From assembly GCA_014904845.1 (NCBI GenBank), contig MU119460.1, positions 1 to 64,000 on the forward strand: a DNA stretch of 64,000 nucleotides. Reading direction: 5' to 3'. The stretch comes from Acephala macrosclerotiorum. Taxonomy: Eukaryota; Ascomycota; Leotiomycetes; Helotiales; Mollisiaceae. Both the position numbers and the translations under genes were made by a program. Below are positions 20,806-32,032 of this stretch, piece by piece. The notes under the pieces are model-generated. The model made no database searches. It was not told the DNA's origin and worked only from the letters and a program-made list of their open reading frames with translations. The number at the start of each line of letters is the position of its first letter. Within the stretch, counting starts at the first letter, position 1.

Positions 20806-23452
20806 TATGGATGGTATGTGAAAGAATGTCGGGGTGTAGTGAGGGTATATACGAACTCCAATTGTTTGTTGGTACCGGCAACTTGGAACGTGAGATATCG
20901 ATAACGACTGATATGGTTGTGTGGTCTTCGGCTGCAGTCCAGAAGAGGATGTTCGGACTAGGAGGCCAATCTCTATATAGAATTCGGATGTGAAAAGAAT
21001 AGGAATAGGTACCTGCTTGTCGGTGCAAGTTTAAGCTTAACGTAGAGACTTCAAGCCAGAGTCTCTCCTCAATTGCTCAGCCTCAAGTCAGCCGGCGTGT
21101 AAGAATGTCGCCTTGCGCCTTCGGCTCCCCTTTTGGAGTCGTTCTTCCGGCGCTCAGGAATCACGCTTTCTGGCGTCCGACTCCAGATTAGGATCAGTGG
21201 GGGAACCAATTCGGGAGGAAGCTAGCAGTAACGGTGCTGGCTGGTGTCAATGAGGATGAACCAGTTGAACTGCCACGTTTGCTGGGAAGGAGCTGGAACA
21301 GTCCTCTCTCACGGCGTGAAGAGCGTTGGCCCCGAGCGAATTGAGCTCGTAAACCTCACGAGCCAGTGCCCAGCTGGGAGCTAGTTGAGTCGAGCACTGG
21401 GACAGGAGCTTGACGAGCTTGTTCTTTCTGGATATCGTGGGATCAGGTTCGTATGGACGCCAGGGTCGTAGGGCGGGATCTCCGTAATTATCCGCAGCCC
21501 ACCGTTGGTGTGTTTTTGCGCTGGTCGAGGGCAGGTGGGGTTCAGATCCTGAAGTCCCGTGCATTGCAGCGCGTTAAGAGGGACAACGACGAGCGGATGA
21601 GGGCGCCAGGGCAGCATCTGGTATAGCGTCCGATTGAACCAGATTTCACCTCCGACCTCTTGGGTAGTCAAGGGCAGGCGCGATTAGGGGCTAGTGAGAG
21701 TGTGCAGTTCGCTGGATGTGGGTAATCTTTGCTATTGTTGGTAGAGATAGGACGAGCAGACCAATGGAAAAATTGAGGTCGTTCAAAGGATTACACTACA
21801 CGGCAGCTAGACCGTAACGAGCGCAGTTTACAGAACATGCGCAATCCAGGTACTATGCCGAACCGGGATCCCGCGTCAAAATAGCGTACAATGAGCCAAT
21901 GATTTAATTTTGCCTGTCGTGGTGTTGCGCTCCCACTAGACTCGAGTGAGCAGTGAGCACTTGATCACAGCGCATCCAGGTCCATCAATGACTGAACAGC
22001 GGTAGCCGCAGGCAGGTCACCAAGCCTTCCTAGGCGTAGTCAGCTTCCCATTCTCGCAATCGACTTCCCAAACACGGCGTAGCTCAGGTACAAGATTAGA
22101 GATAATTCTCTTGGTAAAATTTTCAGGTCGTCGCTTTTTAGTCCTTGGTAACCTTATTTCTTGGTATCGCACCGCTCCGTTCCCGCCTCAGGCAGTATTG
22201 GGGGCCATGCGGCTCAAACATCACTCCTGCATTCAGCCTTTGGATCACGAAGCGTTCCACGTTATTTCTATATACAGTATCATGTATGATAATCGTGAGA
22301 CCCATGCACATTGAGCGTTTGTCAAGCGCGATCTCGATCAGTCCAGCGGGGCCATTTCCGAAATCCCCAGCATCGAAGCGGCACTTGGACATCATTGCAG
22401 GTTCGCCGTCAAGCTTGACTGCCAACAGCCCAGAGCCAGTCATGAGCTTAGAGGAGCTTGATTCCAGCAGTTCTATCCTTGGTCTCTCCTTGACTATGCT
22501 TCACTATCCTGGATTCATTCCCAACCACGAGGTGCGCGAGTGTCTCGAAGTGACAAGCTCACAGCGAAGATGCTCTTGGATGGTGTTATTTTGCGCGCTG
22601 TGTTGGCTTAGGCATGCATCGGTGGTGGCACAATTTCCAGTAACTCATCGTGTCATTTGACGTGACTGATAGGTTATGTCCCACAAGGTGCCATCTCTTG
22701 CACAATAAGGAAGAGCATACCTGCCCGAGCAATGAGCCGTGGACGGCGATGCACCGCAACCAGGGCGCACAGCTCCCACGATGATTTCACGATGTTTCAA
22801 TTTGTCAACCAGAAAGTGAACATTATTAGCCAGTTTCAGCGCGGCTTGAGGTTTGCATCCTGTGTGCCAGGCAGCCATCACTATGGCTGAGGCGACTGGA
22901 AATAGAGCTCACCAAGCTCGAAAAAGTCTCGTGATGTTGCGTGCTGGTCCACGGCTAGAGAAGCCGAGTTGACAGCAAAATCCTTCCTTACATTCAAGCC
23001 GAACTTTACCAGACCAGGATCTAGCGGGATCGAGAGGTGCTCTAATAATACTCAATTATAACCCACCGAACTTTCATCGGAGGAGAGAGCTCGTCGGAGG
23101 TGAGCCTTGCTAGGCTTTGCTTGCTTAGTCAGGTCTGCTGACTTTTCTCCAGTCTTTCTTTCCCTTGCACGAGATTTCCTGCTCCCAGACACGTGACTTA
23201 ACGGACGTAGCCGTCGAGTGACTGTTGTAAAGGCATCCTCTCGGTGTGAATCTAACTCTCATACTGCTCCAAGATATTGATTCGGATCGTGAGGCCTCGG
23301 AGAAGGCACCGAAAAGGATCTGGTATATAGGTGAAGTATCGGCAAGTTTCCGAAAGTTATGTTTGAGCTTCATTTCCAGCTTCAAGTTGTTTTCAGGTGA
23401 ACAACCAAAAATACCCTCATCTGATTTCCATTCGTTTTTTATTTCCCTCGCC
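20806..23452. other. Intergenic, possible gene fragment on the minus strand
   Basis: This separates the divergent regulator and transporter. Minus-strand frames at 22881-22645 (beginning MMAAWHTGCKPQAALKLANN and ending at a GTATGC donor-like site) and 22443-22138 (AMMSKCRFDAGDFGNGPAGL) look somewhat protein-like and might be pieces of one decayed or spliced gene, but I recognise no family. The final 400 bases form the transporter promoter and contain four copies of TCGGA (see findings). Confidence 0.4.
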
Positions 23453-25394
23453 ATGAGCGACCGCTCGGTGAGCGACTGGGCCATGAGCACGACCTCGCTC
23501 GCATTCTATGGGCATCATGGTGTGAGCACAACTTCTCTCTCGCATCATGGGCATCATGGACCCGCAGATGCTTGCTGTTCTCTGCACTATTCACCAGACC
23601 AAAGAAGTTCCATGCAACAAGCAAGACTCAATGCTTCGAGGACATCTTTGCAAGCATGTTGCTGTACTCTCCACAACAACCCACTTCCCAAGTCATTGTT
23701 CGGAAATGATTCGGCCTCGATATTACTGTCGAAAGACTCACTGTCTTCTACCAAGAGTGAGAGTCCTCCCAAGGACTTCAGCTTTTGGATGATCTTCTTT
23801 GCAGTCTGCGTTACGACTCTTCTCGTCGCCATTGATCTCTCAATCGTCTCAACTGCACTTCCTTCTATCTCTCAGGACCTGAATTCTGGAGAGCTGTACG
23901 TTTGGGTAGCAAATGCCTACGTCCTGGCCTCGACTTCGGTGCAGCCACTTTTTGGTCAGGCTGCAAACATTTTCGGTCGTCGTTCTCTGACCATCATGTC
24001 GACCATTCTTTTCATGGCAGGCTCGGCATTGGCAGGTGGAGCAACGAGTACCATGATGATGATCGCTGGCCGTACCATCCAGGGTGTTGGTGGAGGAGGA
24101 ATCATCACTCTGGGTGAGATCATCATCTGCGATCTCCTTCCCTTGCGTGAAAGAGGTCAATATACAGGTCTCATTGCTGGAACCTATGCCATCGGAACCA
24201 TCATTGGTCGTAAGTTCCCCCCGCATTAGCATATTCGGGTGTTGAGCTAATTCTTTCGCAGCTGTTCTTGGGGGTGTTTTCGTCGAGCAGGCGACTTGGA
24301 GATGGGTCTTCTATATCAACCTTCCCATCTGTGCCATCGCCTTGGCTACCATCGTTCCATTTCTCAAGCTCAAGTACAGCCGTGAGGGAACAGTCACCGA
24401 TCGTCTCAAACGTGTCGACTGGATCGGTAATGCCGTCCTCGTCGTTGCCGTCGCCTCCATCTTATTCGCCCTTTCCTACGGAGGAACCAAATATAAATGG
24501 GGTTCAGCGAACATTATCATTCCCATGATCGCCGGCTTCATCGGAATGATAGTTTTCGCCCTCATCCAGCGCTCTGGCTACCTCGCCGAACCCACCATGC
24601 CACCACAACTCTTCTCCAACCGCACCTCCATCGCCATCTTCGTCATGGCATTCGTCCACGGCCTGCTTCTCCTCTACGTCATCTACTTCTTCCCGGTCTA
24701 CTCCCAAGCCGTTAAAAAAGCCTCCCCTATCAGAGCAGGTGTCATGCTCTTTCCAACTGCAACGACAATTGCTCCCGCCGCTGCGGCAACAGGTGCATAC
24801 ATCACGATAACGGGCAAATACCGCTCCATCCAATTCGTGGGCTGGGTCCTCATGGTCATCGGCGTAGGACTCTTCCCTCTTCTCGACCGCAACTCTACCA
24901 CCTCCGCTTGGGTAGGCTACCAAGCGCTCTTCGGTCTTGGAAACGGAATGGTGTTCAACGCTATGATCCCACCTCTTCTTGCATCGCTTCCTCCATCTGA
25001 AGTCGCGACCGCGACTGCGACGTGGACATTCATGCGTTCATTCGGCAGCATATGGGGTATCGCCATCCCGTCGGCGATCTTCAACGAGAAGGTCAATAAG
25101 CTCGTCACTTCGCGATTAGCTGGCAACGTGCTTGTACAGAGTCAGTTGATGAACGGAAAGGCGTATGAACATGCCACGGCGAAGTTTGTGACCGCTATGC
25201 CACAGCCGACGCAGGATATTGTTATTGGGATCTATGTCGACTCGTTGAAGATTGTGTGGTATGTTGCGATTGCGTTTGCATTGATCGGACTACCGATTTG
25301 TCTCTTTGTGAAGAGCTATCAGTTGACGGATGAGTATCAATCGGAGTTTGGGATTGAGGAGAAGAAGAAGGCCTCAGTTGGGATAATGGTGTAG
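23453..25394 (+). CDS. MFS drug:H+ antiporter-type transporter (14-TM DHA family)
   Basis: Two exons (23453-24209 and 24262-25394, 52 bp intron) give 629 residues. The ATG at 23453 (ctcgccATGagc) starts MSDRSVSDW and is preferred over an in-frame upstream ATG. An unusual N-terminal extension of about 125 residues carries His/Gly repeats (YGHHG, HHGHHGP) and Cys-rich segments before the first membrane helix (FWMIFFAVCVTTLLVAIDLSIV). Family marks include the DLSIVSTALPSI segment, the loop GQAANIFGRRSLTI, AGRTIQGVGGGGI, and motif C GPVLGGVFVEQATWRW, formed across the splice junction. The second exon holds the remaining helices with the loop YGGTKYKWGS. It is likely a plasma-membrane or vesicle exporter of small toxic or secondary metabolites; it lies 4.5 kb from an AflR-like regulator and 0.9 kb upstream of a P450, so all three may form one set. 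Confidence 0.9.
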
Positions 25395-26256
25395 GCCAAT
25401 TGTCGCAAAACTATCATTAAGGAGAGTATACACACAGCACGAAAGAGTGTGGATGATGGTGTATGAATTTTCGAGAATGGACTTTCCTTACTGACGTCTT
25501 CATTGCAGGAGTTTTGGGAGTAGTCGGATCACGTGCAGCGAGCACATCAGCGGTGGAAATGGTGCGCGACTTTGTTTTCATTTTCTGGGACATGCATTGC
25601 ATTAAGACAAAAGAGACGAATTGATATGATTTGAATTTCTAGCGAGGGCTCTGGTATATACTTTACATCAGGGGAAGAGATCTGGATGCGGCATGTTCTT
25701 CACTTCGCCCGGGGAGCATGGGACGGCATAGAATGTATAACTCTTAATTATACTTCTGTCTACTTGTTTGCGTGCTTCATTCTTTACGAGTTTCTCGCCC
25801 CTAATGACATCTTTAAAGACTGTCCAGAAGCACACTTGATCAATTATTTGAACAAGTGTCACCAATTTTCGCAGCAATTCTCAAGGAAGGATGGGACAGT
25901 AGGTAGGACCAAGGTTGCAGATATCGGAACACCGCATTGCAGGTACAGCACGAATATCAAACCGCAACCAAACATTCAGTACTATGATCACACGGTCCAA
26001 TTTCAAAGCTGCTAAGGAGTGGGTCTTGTATGCCAACAGACTTGGGGCTGGATAAGGAAGGACAGCCCGCGATCATGACTGCCATTCTATTTCGTTTTCT
26101 GTTGTGGAGTCGCGACTTCCGATTCTGAATGGTCTTATCTTATTCTGACATCAAGCATCGTCTTCCTTTTTGCTTCTCAACATGAATAGATCTCAAGAAC
26201 TCAAACTACCGTATAGCGACTTTTCCGTTGAGGCCAGTCAAGGGAAGTTCCCCAAG

Positions 26257-28062
26257 ATGTCGGTCTCACTCATCGTTCCCATTTTGACGACACTCGTAGG
26301 TTCACCCCCACAGACGCATCATTTCACCCTCTTCCAAGGACCTGCTAACGATTCGCAGGCCATCCTCATTGTCACGAAAGGTCTCTACAACCTGTTTCTC
26401 CATCCACTTCGCAGCTACCCAGGACCATGGTACACCCGCATTTCTCGGTTCTGGTACAGCTACCGCTTCCTCCGCGGCACACTGAGCTTCGACATTAAGG
26501 CCCTGCATGATAAATACGGAGATGTGGTTCGAGTTGCTCCTGATGAGTTATCGTACGCCAATGGTGATGCATGGGAGACGATATATGGCCGTATTGCCAG
26601 GCCTGGTTCCGACACACCGTCAACGTTCAAGTTGGACCCGCTGCTCTATGGGAGTATCACAGCATCTTCTGATATTGTGGTATGTCCTTCGTTGATTTCA
26701 CCTCCACATGTGTCATCGAACTGACATCTTCCTAGGTCGACTCGGGCGGTACGTTACATCAAAACCAGAAGCGCGGCCTCGTCCAGGCTTTCACAAAGAA
26801 GGCCCTCTCTGGATACGAATACAAACAACACAGCTTCTCTATGATTTTCATCAGCAGAATAGGAAGCTACCTGTCTTCTCGTACCTTTACCCCTGGAACA
26901 GATCCATCCTCACCTCCACAAAAGACACTTGATCTTAATGCCTGGTTCTCCAACCTAGCACTCGATCTCAGCGCCCAAATCGTGCTCACCCAGGATCTAG
27001 GTGCTATCAAAATGCTTCCAGAGCCGCATCCAGGAATCAAGGCTTTGCAGAAAGGAGCCTGGGCCGTAGGGCTATTCATGCAGATCCAGCGGTTCGTGAA
27101 GATCCGTATACCAGAAATTGTGGCAAAGGGACTTCCTGGCATTGCTGCCAAGTATCAGATCCTGGATAAAGTTCCCTTTGCGAGAGAAGCTGTCAAGATG
27201 AGACTAAGCACTAGTGTCGAGGACAAGAAGGCTGATCGGGACATAGGTAAGTCATCGACTCGAGGCCAACCCCAATGATCGAGAAAGAACGGATCTTGGC
27301 TGATTGAAAACATAACAGTCTCGTACATTTTGCAGGAAGAGAACGTCGATAAGATTGGAAAATCGAGGATCGATCTCCTATCTCGATTCTTAATCCTCAC
27401 TGCGTATGAAACAACATCGACTCTGCTCTCGGCGACGATATATTACCTCCTCTCTAACCCATACGCATACAAGCTTGCATGCGAAGAGATTCGAGATTTC
27501 TCCAAATTCAAAAATCTCGAGTCCGTCACACCCGCATCAACCCAGAACGTACCCTATCTCAACGCCTGCATCCAAGAAAGTATGCGTCTCTTCCCTCCAG
27601 TCGGCAGCATCGTCACCCGGATGGTCCCATCTCCGTCCGCATTCATCCTTGGAAAGTCTGTCCCCGGAAACACTGTCGTGGCTGTCAACCAATGGGCAAC
27701 ATATCGGAGAGAAGAGAATTTCAAACGTCCGGAAGGTTTCTGTCCTAGTAGGTGGTTGGGAGATGAGAAGTTTAGAAAGGATGACAAGTTGGATGCTATT
27801 CGTCCGTTTGGTTTTGGGCCCAAGATATGCCCTGGGAAAGAGTAAGTAGCCACCATTCCCCCTTCCTAATGAGCGTGCGTGCGGCAAGCTGACGATGAAC
27901 AGCCTTGCATTGATCAATACCAGATTGATTATTGCTAGGCTATTATGGGAGTTCAACATGGAGCTCGATGAAAGGTCGAGGAATTGGGAGCAGCAGACTG
28001 TTGGGATTTTATGGCATCGAGAGCCATTGTTTGTGAATGTAAGCTATCGAACCTGGCCATAG
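26257..28062 (+). CDS. Cytochrome P450 monooxygenase (isotrichodermin-hydroxylase-like fungal group)
   Basis: Five exons (26257-26295, 26359-26679, 26736-27246, 27319-27841, 27903-28062) give 517 residues with consistent phases. The chosen start, MSVSLIVPILTTL, becomes a membrane anchor once joined to AILIVTKGLYNLFLHPL, followed by the hinge YPGPW. The N-terminal region has HDKYGDVVRVAPDELSY. Helix I is TAYETTS, with Tyr where small residues are usual; the ExxR motif is E377-S-M-R380; PERF-like RPEGFCPSRW follows; the heme loop is FGFGPKICPG with Cys461 as axial ligand and Lys in place of the usual Arg two residues before it. It is probably an ER-membrane oxidase acting on a small molecule. 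It follows the MFS gene in the same direction. The substrate is unknown. An earlier in-frame ATG at 26170 would add 29 residues before the anchor and is less likely. Confidence 0.88.
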
Positions 28063-28904
28063 CTGTAAAGGTGGGCAGAGCTCGTCAATATGGAGCCTCT
28101 CAAACGGGGTGGCAGGAAGGAATAGGGTCTAGATTCTGTCGTGACGAGTAGTGCAACAATATGTTCATTAGGTCAATAGATCTTAAATTTTGAGTTTGAT
28201 TGGCAATGATATGCTCAGTGAGCCTCACCACTGGAAGCCGCTGAAATTTTAGCGACTTTTAATCCGCACTTCACTAGACGACCGCTCGGTGAGTGCATCT
28301 CGCGAAGTCTCGAAGACCCAACCAATTTGTAAGTTCGAACACTGGACTTGCTCTCGAACCTATTGCCAAGCAGCTTCGGGTTCAATCATGATAGCAATCA
28401 TCACGACTGAGCGGTCAGATTGGGAAAGACATACAGTTGAGAAATCATGCAACGAAAGAAAGGCCGATCTCCGGTACAACAACAAACTTGGTTGCGCTGA
28501 AAGCAAGACAGCGGCATCGTGTATGCTGTAGTACTAAACAGCTTGCGCCGCGACTCCACTAGCTTCATTTTGGTTACCGGAGTGTTTTTCCGGGCCACTA
28601 TATCAACGTCGATTTTCTGCCGGTTGCGATCCCTTCACCTGAAAGAAGAGAAAACTCGGCTTACCCGACCTTTCGGTTCGTACAGACTCGGTGGAATTTT
28701 ATTGACAGCTTTTACAGAGCAAGCCTCTCTCTTCTCTTCAGGTTGCAAAGGTGTTTGACTTCTCGTACGGTGTCTCAATTATTAGAAAATTACGGCAAGA
28801 GAGAGTATATAACTCGGAGTTTCCTGCGCGAAATGGTGCGACCGTCCACCTTCAAAAATCCATAAAGTGAAAGCAGCACTCGCAACAAAAACACATCAAC
28901 CAGA
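28063..28904. other. Intergenic, no supported gene
   Basis: No convincing coding sequence. It presumably holds the P450 terminator and the former promoter of the small secreted-protein relic that follows. Confidence 0.5.
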
Positions 28905-29221
28905 ATGTTCACCCTAAACCGCTTCCTCGTTCTGGCACTCGCCGCCATCTCCACCACTTCTGCTGCCCTCGTCTAGCAAGAAGCATAATCAGGTCTAAAC
29001 TCAGGGATCTATCGATGTACCGAGCCTGGTTTCTCGGGACACTGCGTCTATTTTATCGAGCCTTATGGCCAGCGCAGTAAGTTTTCCTGCATCACACTTG
29101 TGACTAAATGGAGGCATCTCAGGCTGAGCGCTTTCGTGTAGCTAGTTTGGGTGGAGACCTTGCTGGTAAAGTTAGGTCTGTTGGTCCGGATTGGGGGAAT
29201 TGGTGTACGATGTATAAGTAA
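28905..29221 (+). pseudogene. Small secreted cysteine protein, broken by two early stops
   Basis: The ATG starts a clean signal peptide (MFTLNRFLVLALAAISTTSA). Codon 24 is TAG (28974-28976) and codon 28 is TAA (28986-28988), but the frame then continues with a plausible mature protein: SGLNSGIYRCTEPGFSGHC and VYFIEPYGQR. A 46 bp intron (29077-29122, GTAAGT..CAG) leads to RVASLGGDLAGKVRSVGPDW and NWCTMYK, ending TAA at 29219-29221. The splice join is one base out of phase, so there may also be a frameshift. The GIYxC..GxC and SVGPDxG..C pattern resembles small fungal secreted proteins with a possible crystallin-like fold. Both stops are one C-to-T change from CAG/CAA. Confidence 0.6.
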
Positions 29222-29699
29222 GGGATAGTGCTTGATGGTGTTTGTGAGCTAGGGGATCGAGACTTATTGTTGTGCGTGATGTAGGAAATTTGGATGACTG
29301 GCAATGAGTTGTAAGTGTATTGACCTGGGAATAATGATTTGGAAGGAGAGTGGGCAAGTGCCATTAATAGCTATAATTGCGCTGCTCTCCGAACGGCTTT
29401 CTGTTGAGAGCCTTTGCGTGTCTTGGAGGATGATCGTGGAGAGCTGAAAACTTGTTGGATCTTCCGCGGATGGAGATATCAGCACAATGGACCTTGAGAG
29501 GTGTAGGACGATCTCACGCTATAAAATAAGCGTTCGAGCGCATACCCAATGCTAATATCGAGGTGTAAAGAGCAATTCATAGTGGAGTAAGATCCTCGAG
29601 GATGCTAGAACCACATGTCTCCCATGACGAACATGCAGAGCCGTTTGTGGAAATCGAAATGGCTGCACTCCTCTTCAAAATCTTGATATCATATCAGTA

Positions 29700-30325
29700 G
29701 TTATAGCAACAAGAAAAGCCGTTGATTGCGAGGCACCTACCGTTATCAACCAAAATTGTATGAAAGGATTTGAAGTAAGCAACCGGCATGCTATCCCCCC
29801 CTCCCAACCAATTCTTTGTAAGCAGTCTTGTCCCACCTGTAGAGCAATGGGTGGAAATGTTCGCTCATTTCCTCGAACACCAGACAGTATGAAAGCCAAG
29901 TCATTTCGTATTCCCTTATGGAAAAGGTCTCAATGTGGGCAGATTGGTCTGACTAGCTTCATGATGCACAGAACACTGTATATTGTTGGCAGGTCTCCAA
30001 GCTGTGGCCGCAATAGCATCCTCTGCGAAACACGGTGCATTTCCCGTACTAATGCTGGTAATTTCTGTTCCTTGGATTAGTCCGCCTTGGGCCCTTTTTT
30101 GACTTCAGTAATAGAAATTGCGGGATTTTCCCACTCCGATTTGAACCGGAATTGGAGATTTTTGTTCTCTAAACCACCAGGCATATGTATTTCCAATACG
30201 AAGATATCGTGTGATAATGCAAGGGCTCGTAGAGAGGTGGCAATGATAGTTTTGCGAGCACCCAGGACTCCAACTCTTCGACAACTCTTCGAGGATCCCT
30301 TGCTGAATAGAAAAATATGCTTCAA
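29700..30325 (-). pseudogene. Minus-strand gene relic, family unknown
   Basis: Several overlapping minus-strand frames look protein-like but cannot be joined into one: a frame ending at 30077 (HDIFVLEIHMPGG..), its continuation after a stop (LPALVREMHRVSQRMLLRPQ), an alternative frame (FAEDAIAATAWRPANN), and a frame at about 29935-29790 (ETFSIREYEMTWLSYCLVFE, EEMSEHFHPLLYRW) ending in TAG. This looks like a gene that has lost its frame by small indels. I do not recognise the family. It lies directly downstream of the fragmentary gene at 30360-31010 and could be part of the same decayed unit. Confidence 0.35.
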
Positions 30326-30359
30326 TTATGCGTACCGTAGTTGACTCGTAACAACCTTT

Positions 30360-31010
30360 CTAGCGGTTGTTAATGTTCCTGAATTGTTGAATGAAACTGG
30401 TGAGTGCTAGTGTACGGGTTTCGATAGTATCTTCAGTTATTGTAAAGTCGTCGAGATCTCGAATACGTTGGCGTTCGTCGTCAGGATATGCCATGTGTAC
30501 TTTGTAATAGGCAGCTGCTCCAGGAAAGAGCCACTCGTCCGAGCCAAGTCCCGGCATGTCTGGCAAAAGTTAGTCAAATAACCTTGAGCCTGCATAATAA
30601 TAGCTGGACATACCAGGAATTCCACCAGAGATGATGTCCAGGAGGTCACCTCGCAGACATCCATGCTTCCAGTCATTATCATCGGCCGTCCAACGCTTTT
30701 CGGCAGCATGTGCGAGCCCGACCAGTATACGCGTAGCCCCGCGGAAGAATCTAAGCAAAAGACCACTAGCAGGATATGGCCTTGATGCTAACGTACTTCG
30801 TGCTCAAGCTCCTTGCACCTCAAGCATGAGTCTTTCCAAGTCAATCTGGGAGGCGACTGCTCTGCAGTGGCTGCTGCTTCCGGCGTCTCTCCTACAACTG
30901 CGAGGCTGTTTTTCCTTCGGCATCGGTGTTATCGACTTCGCGGATTTGTATTCGTTATATCTCCTCTTAAAGGACCGTTTGGTCAAGGCATCTTGTTGTT
31001 GCGGAGGCAT
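30360..31010 (-). CDS. Hypothetical protein, structure uncertain, possibly fragmentary
   Basis: The 3' part is convincing: an exon (30750-30614) reading FFRGATRILVGLAHAAEKRW, a 54 bp intron (30613-30560) with a TTGACTAAC branch region, and a last exon (30559-30360) reading PGLGSDEWLFPGAAAYYKVH to FIQQFRNINNR. Upstream, a first intron ends at 30751, but which donor and frame feed it is unclear: an ATG at 31010 opens MPPQQQDALTKRSFKRRYNE, whereas the frame that joins best reads TAEQSPPRLTWKDSCLR and has no start. One small indel may separate them. No family recognised; no signal peptide or membrane segment. Confidence 0.4.
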
Positions 31011-32032
31011 TGTTGATCACGACCTGGCGTAATATTTTGGTAGACCGCGCTGACACGACGCCAAGAGAGCCTCGGGAAGACCCTGAAGCCAAGCCCAAAG
31101 AGGCACTCGCGCCCCTGAAGATTTAGCGAGCATTCTCCAAACTTCTTTCTCCCAATCCATTCTTTCAATCATCACCTTTCATCGAATCTACAAGATTCTT
31201 GATGATTCTCAACGAGTACCAAAAATCCTTGATTTGAGAAGGCTTCGCGCCAAGGCATATCTATCTCCACTTGGTCGGCTGCGCAATAATCAAGTCCGAG
31301 CAAGTGCCGCTGAAGACTTGTCATGTCCGCACCCTTCCATCCACCTTTCTTTCATCCCAACTATCAGACGAGGTCCCGGATTCCAAGCAGGAACAGAAAT
31401 ACAGCATATCGTTAGCTCGGCAACTACAATGATGTTGGTTGAGCTTCCTCTTTTGATATGGTCATTCGTGTTCCTGTATGCAGCCTCAAGGCGTTGTGGG
31501 TGTTGGCTCCCTCTTCCAGATTTTATCCGAGCGCTTACTATCCAATATTGTTCTATATTGCGTCAAGTATGCTTCGCCCCATCATATGGGCGAGGTCGGA
31601 GTGCTTTCACTCTCGAAATATTGCTTCTGAGAGCTGGTGATCAGCTTTACCGACATATTTCCAACAAGTACTCGGTCTCGACGATTGGTTATGTTGCCTT
31701 TACCCACGGAGCTGATAACCAAGTCCAGCGACACGCCTGAAGCTTAATAGCATCTCGGGAATCGTTCATGAGTCCAAGAGGGCTGCAACGTTGTATACTT
31801 TTGGACACAGCTCCTTCCTCACATCTCTGACCTGCCAAATGAATCCTCCAGCAGGCTGACAAACACCTTCAATACACTTGCTAAGCTGTGCCTTGTTGAA
31901 AGTCCGGTAGACACGAGCATCTTACACCTGCTGCAATGATCTAAGGGAGCTATTAAATAGTTTGGAAGCCCCCACTGGCAATAGGAAGTCCAACAAGTCT
32001 CCAAACATCCTTTTGTCCACAGTAATTCAATC
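31011..32032. other. Intergenic, no supported gene
   Basis: A plus-strand frame at 31234-31740 (168 residues) is the longest, but it has no recognised domain. Competing frames on the same strand are equally open, so I do not call it. Confidence 0.4.

Noticed and set aside
31234..31740. 168-residue plus-strand frame
   Set aside because: No recognisable domain, and the other two frames are similarly open; insufficient to call a gene.
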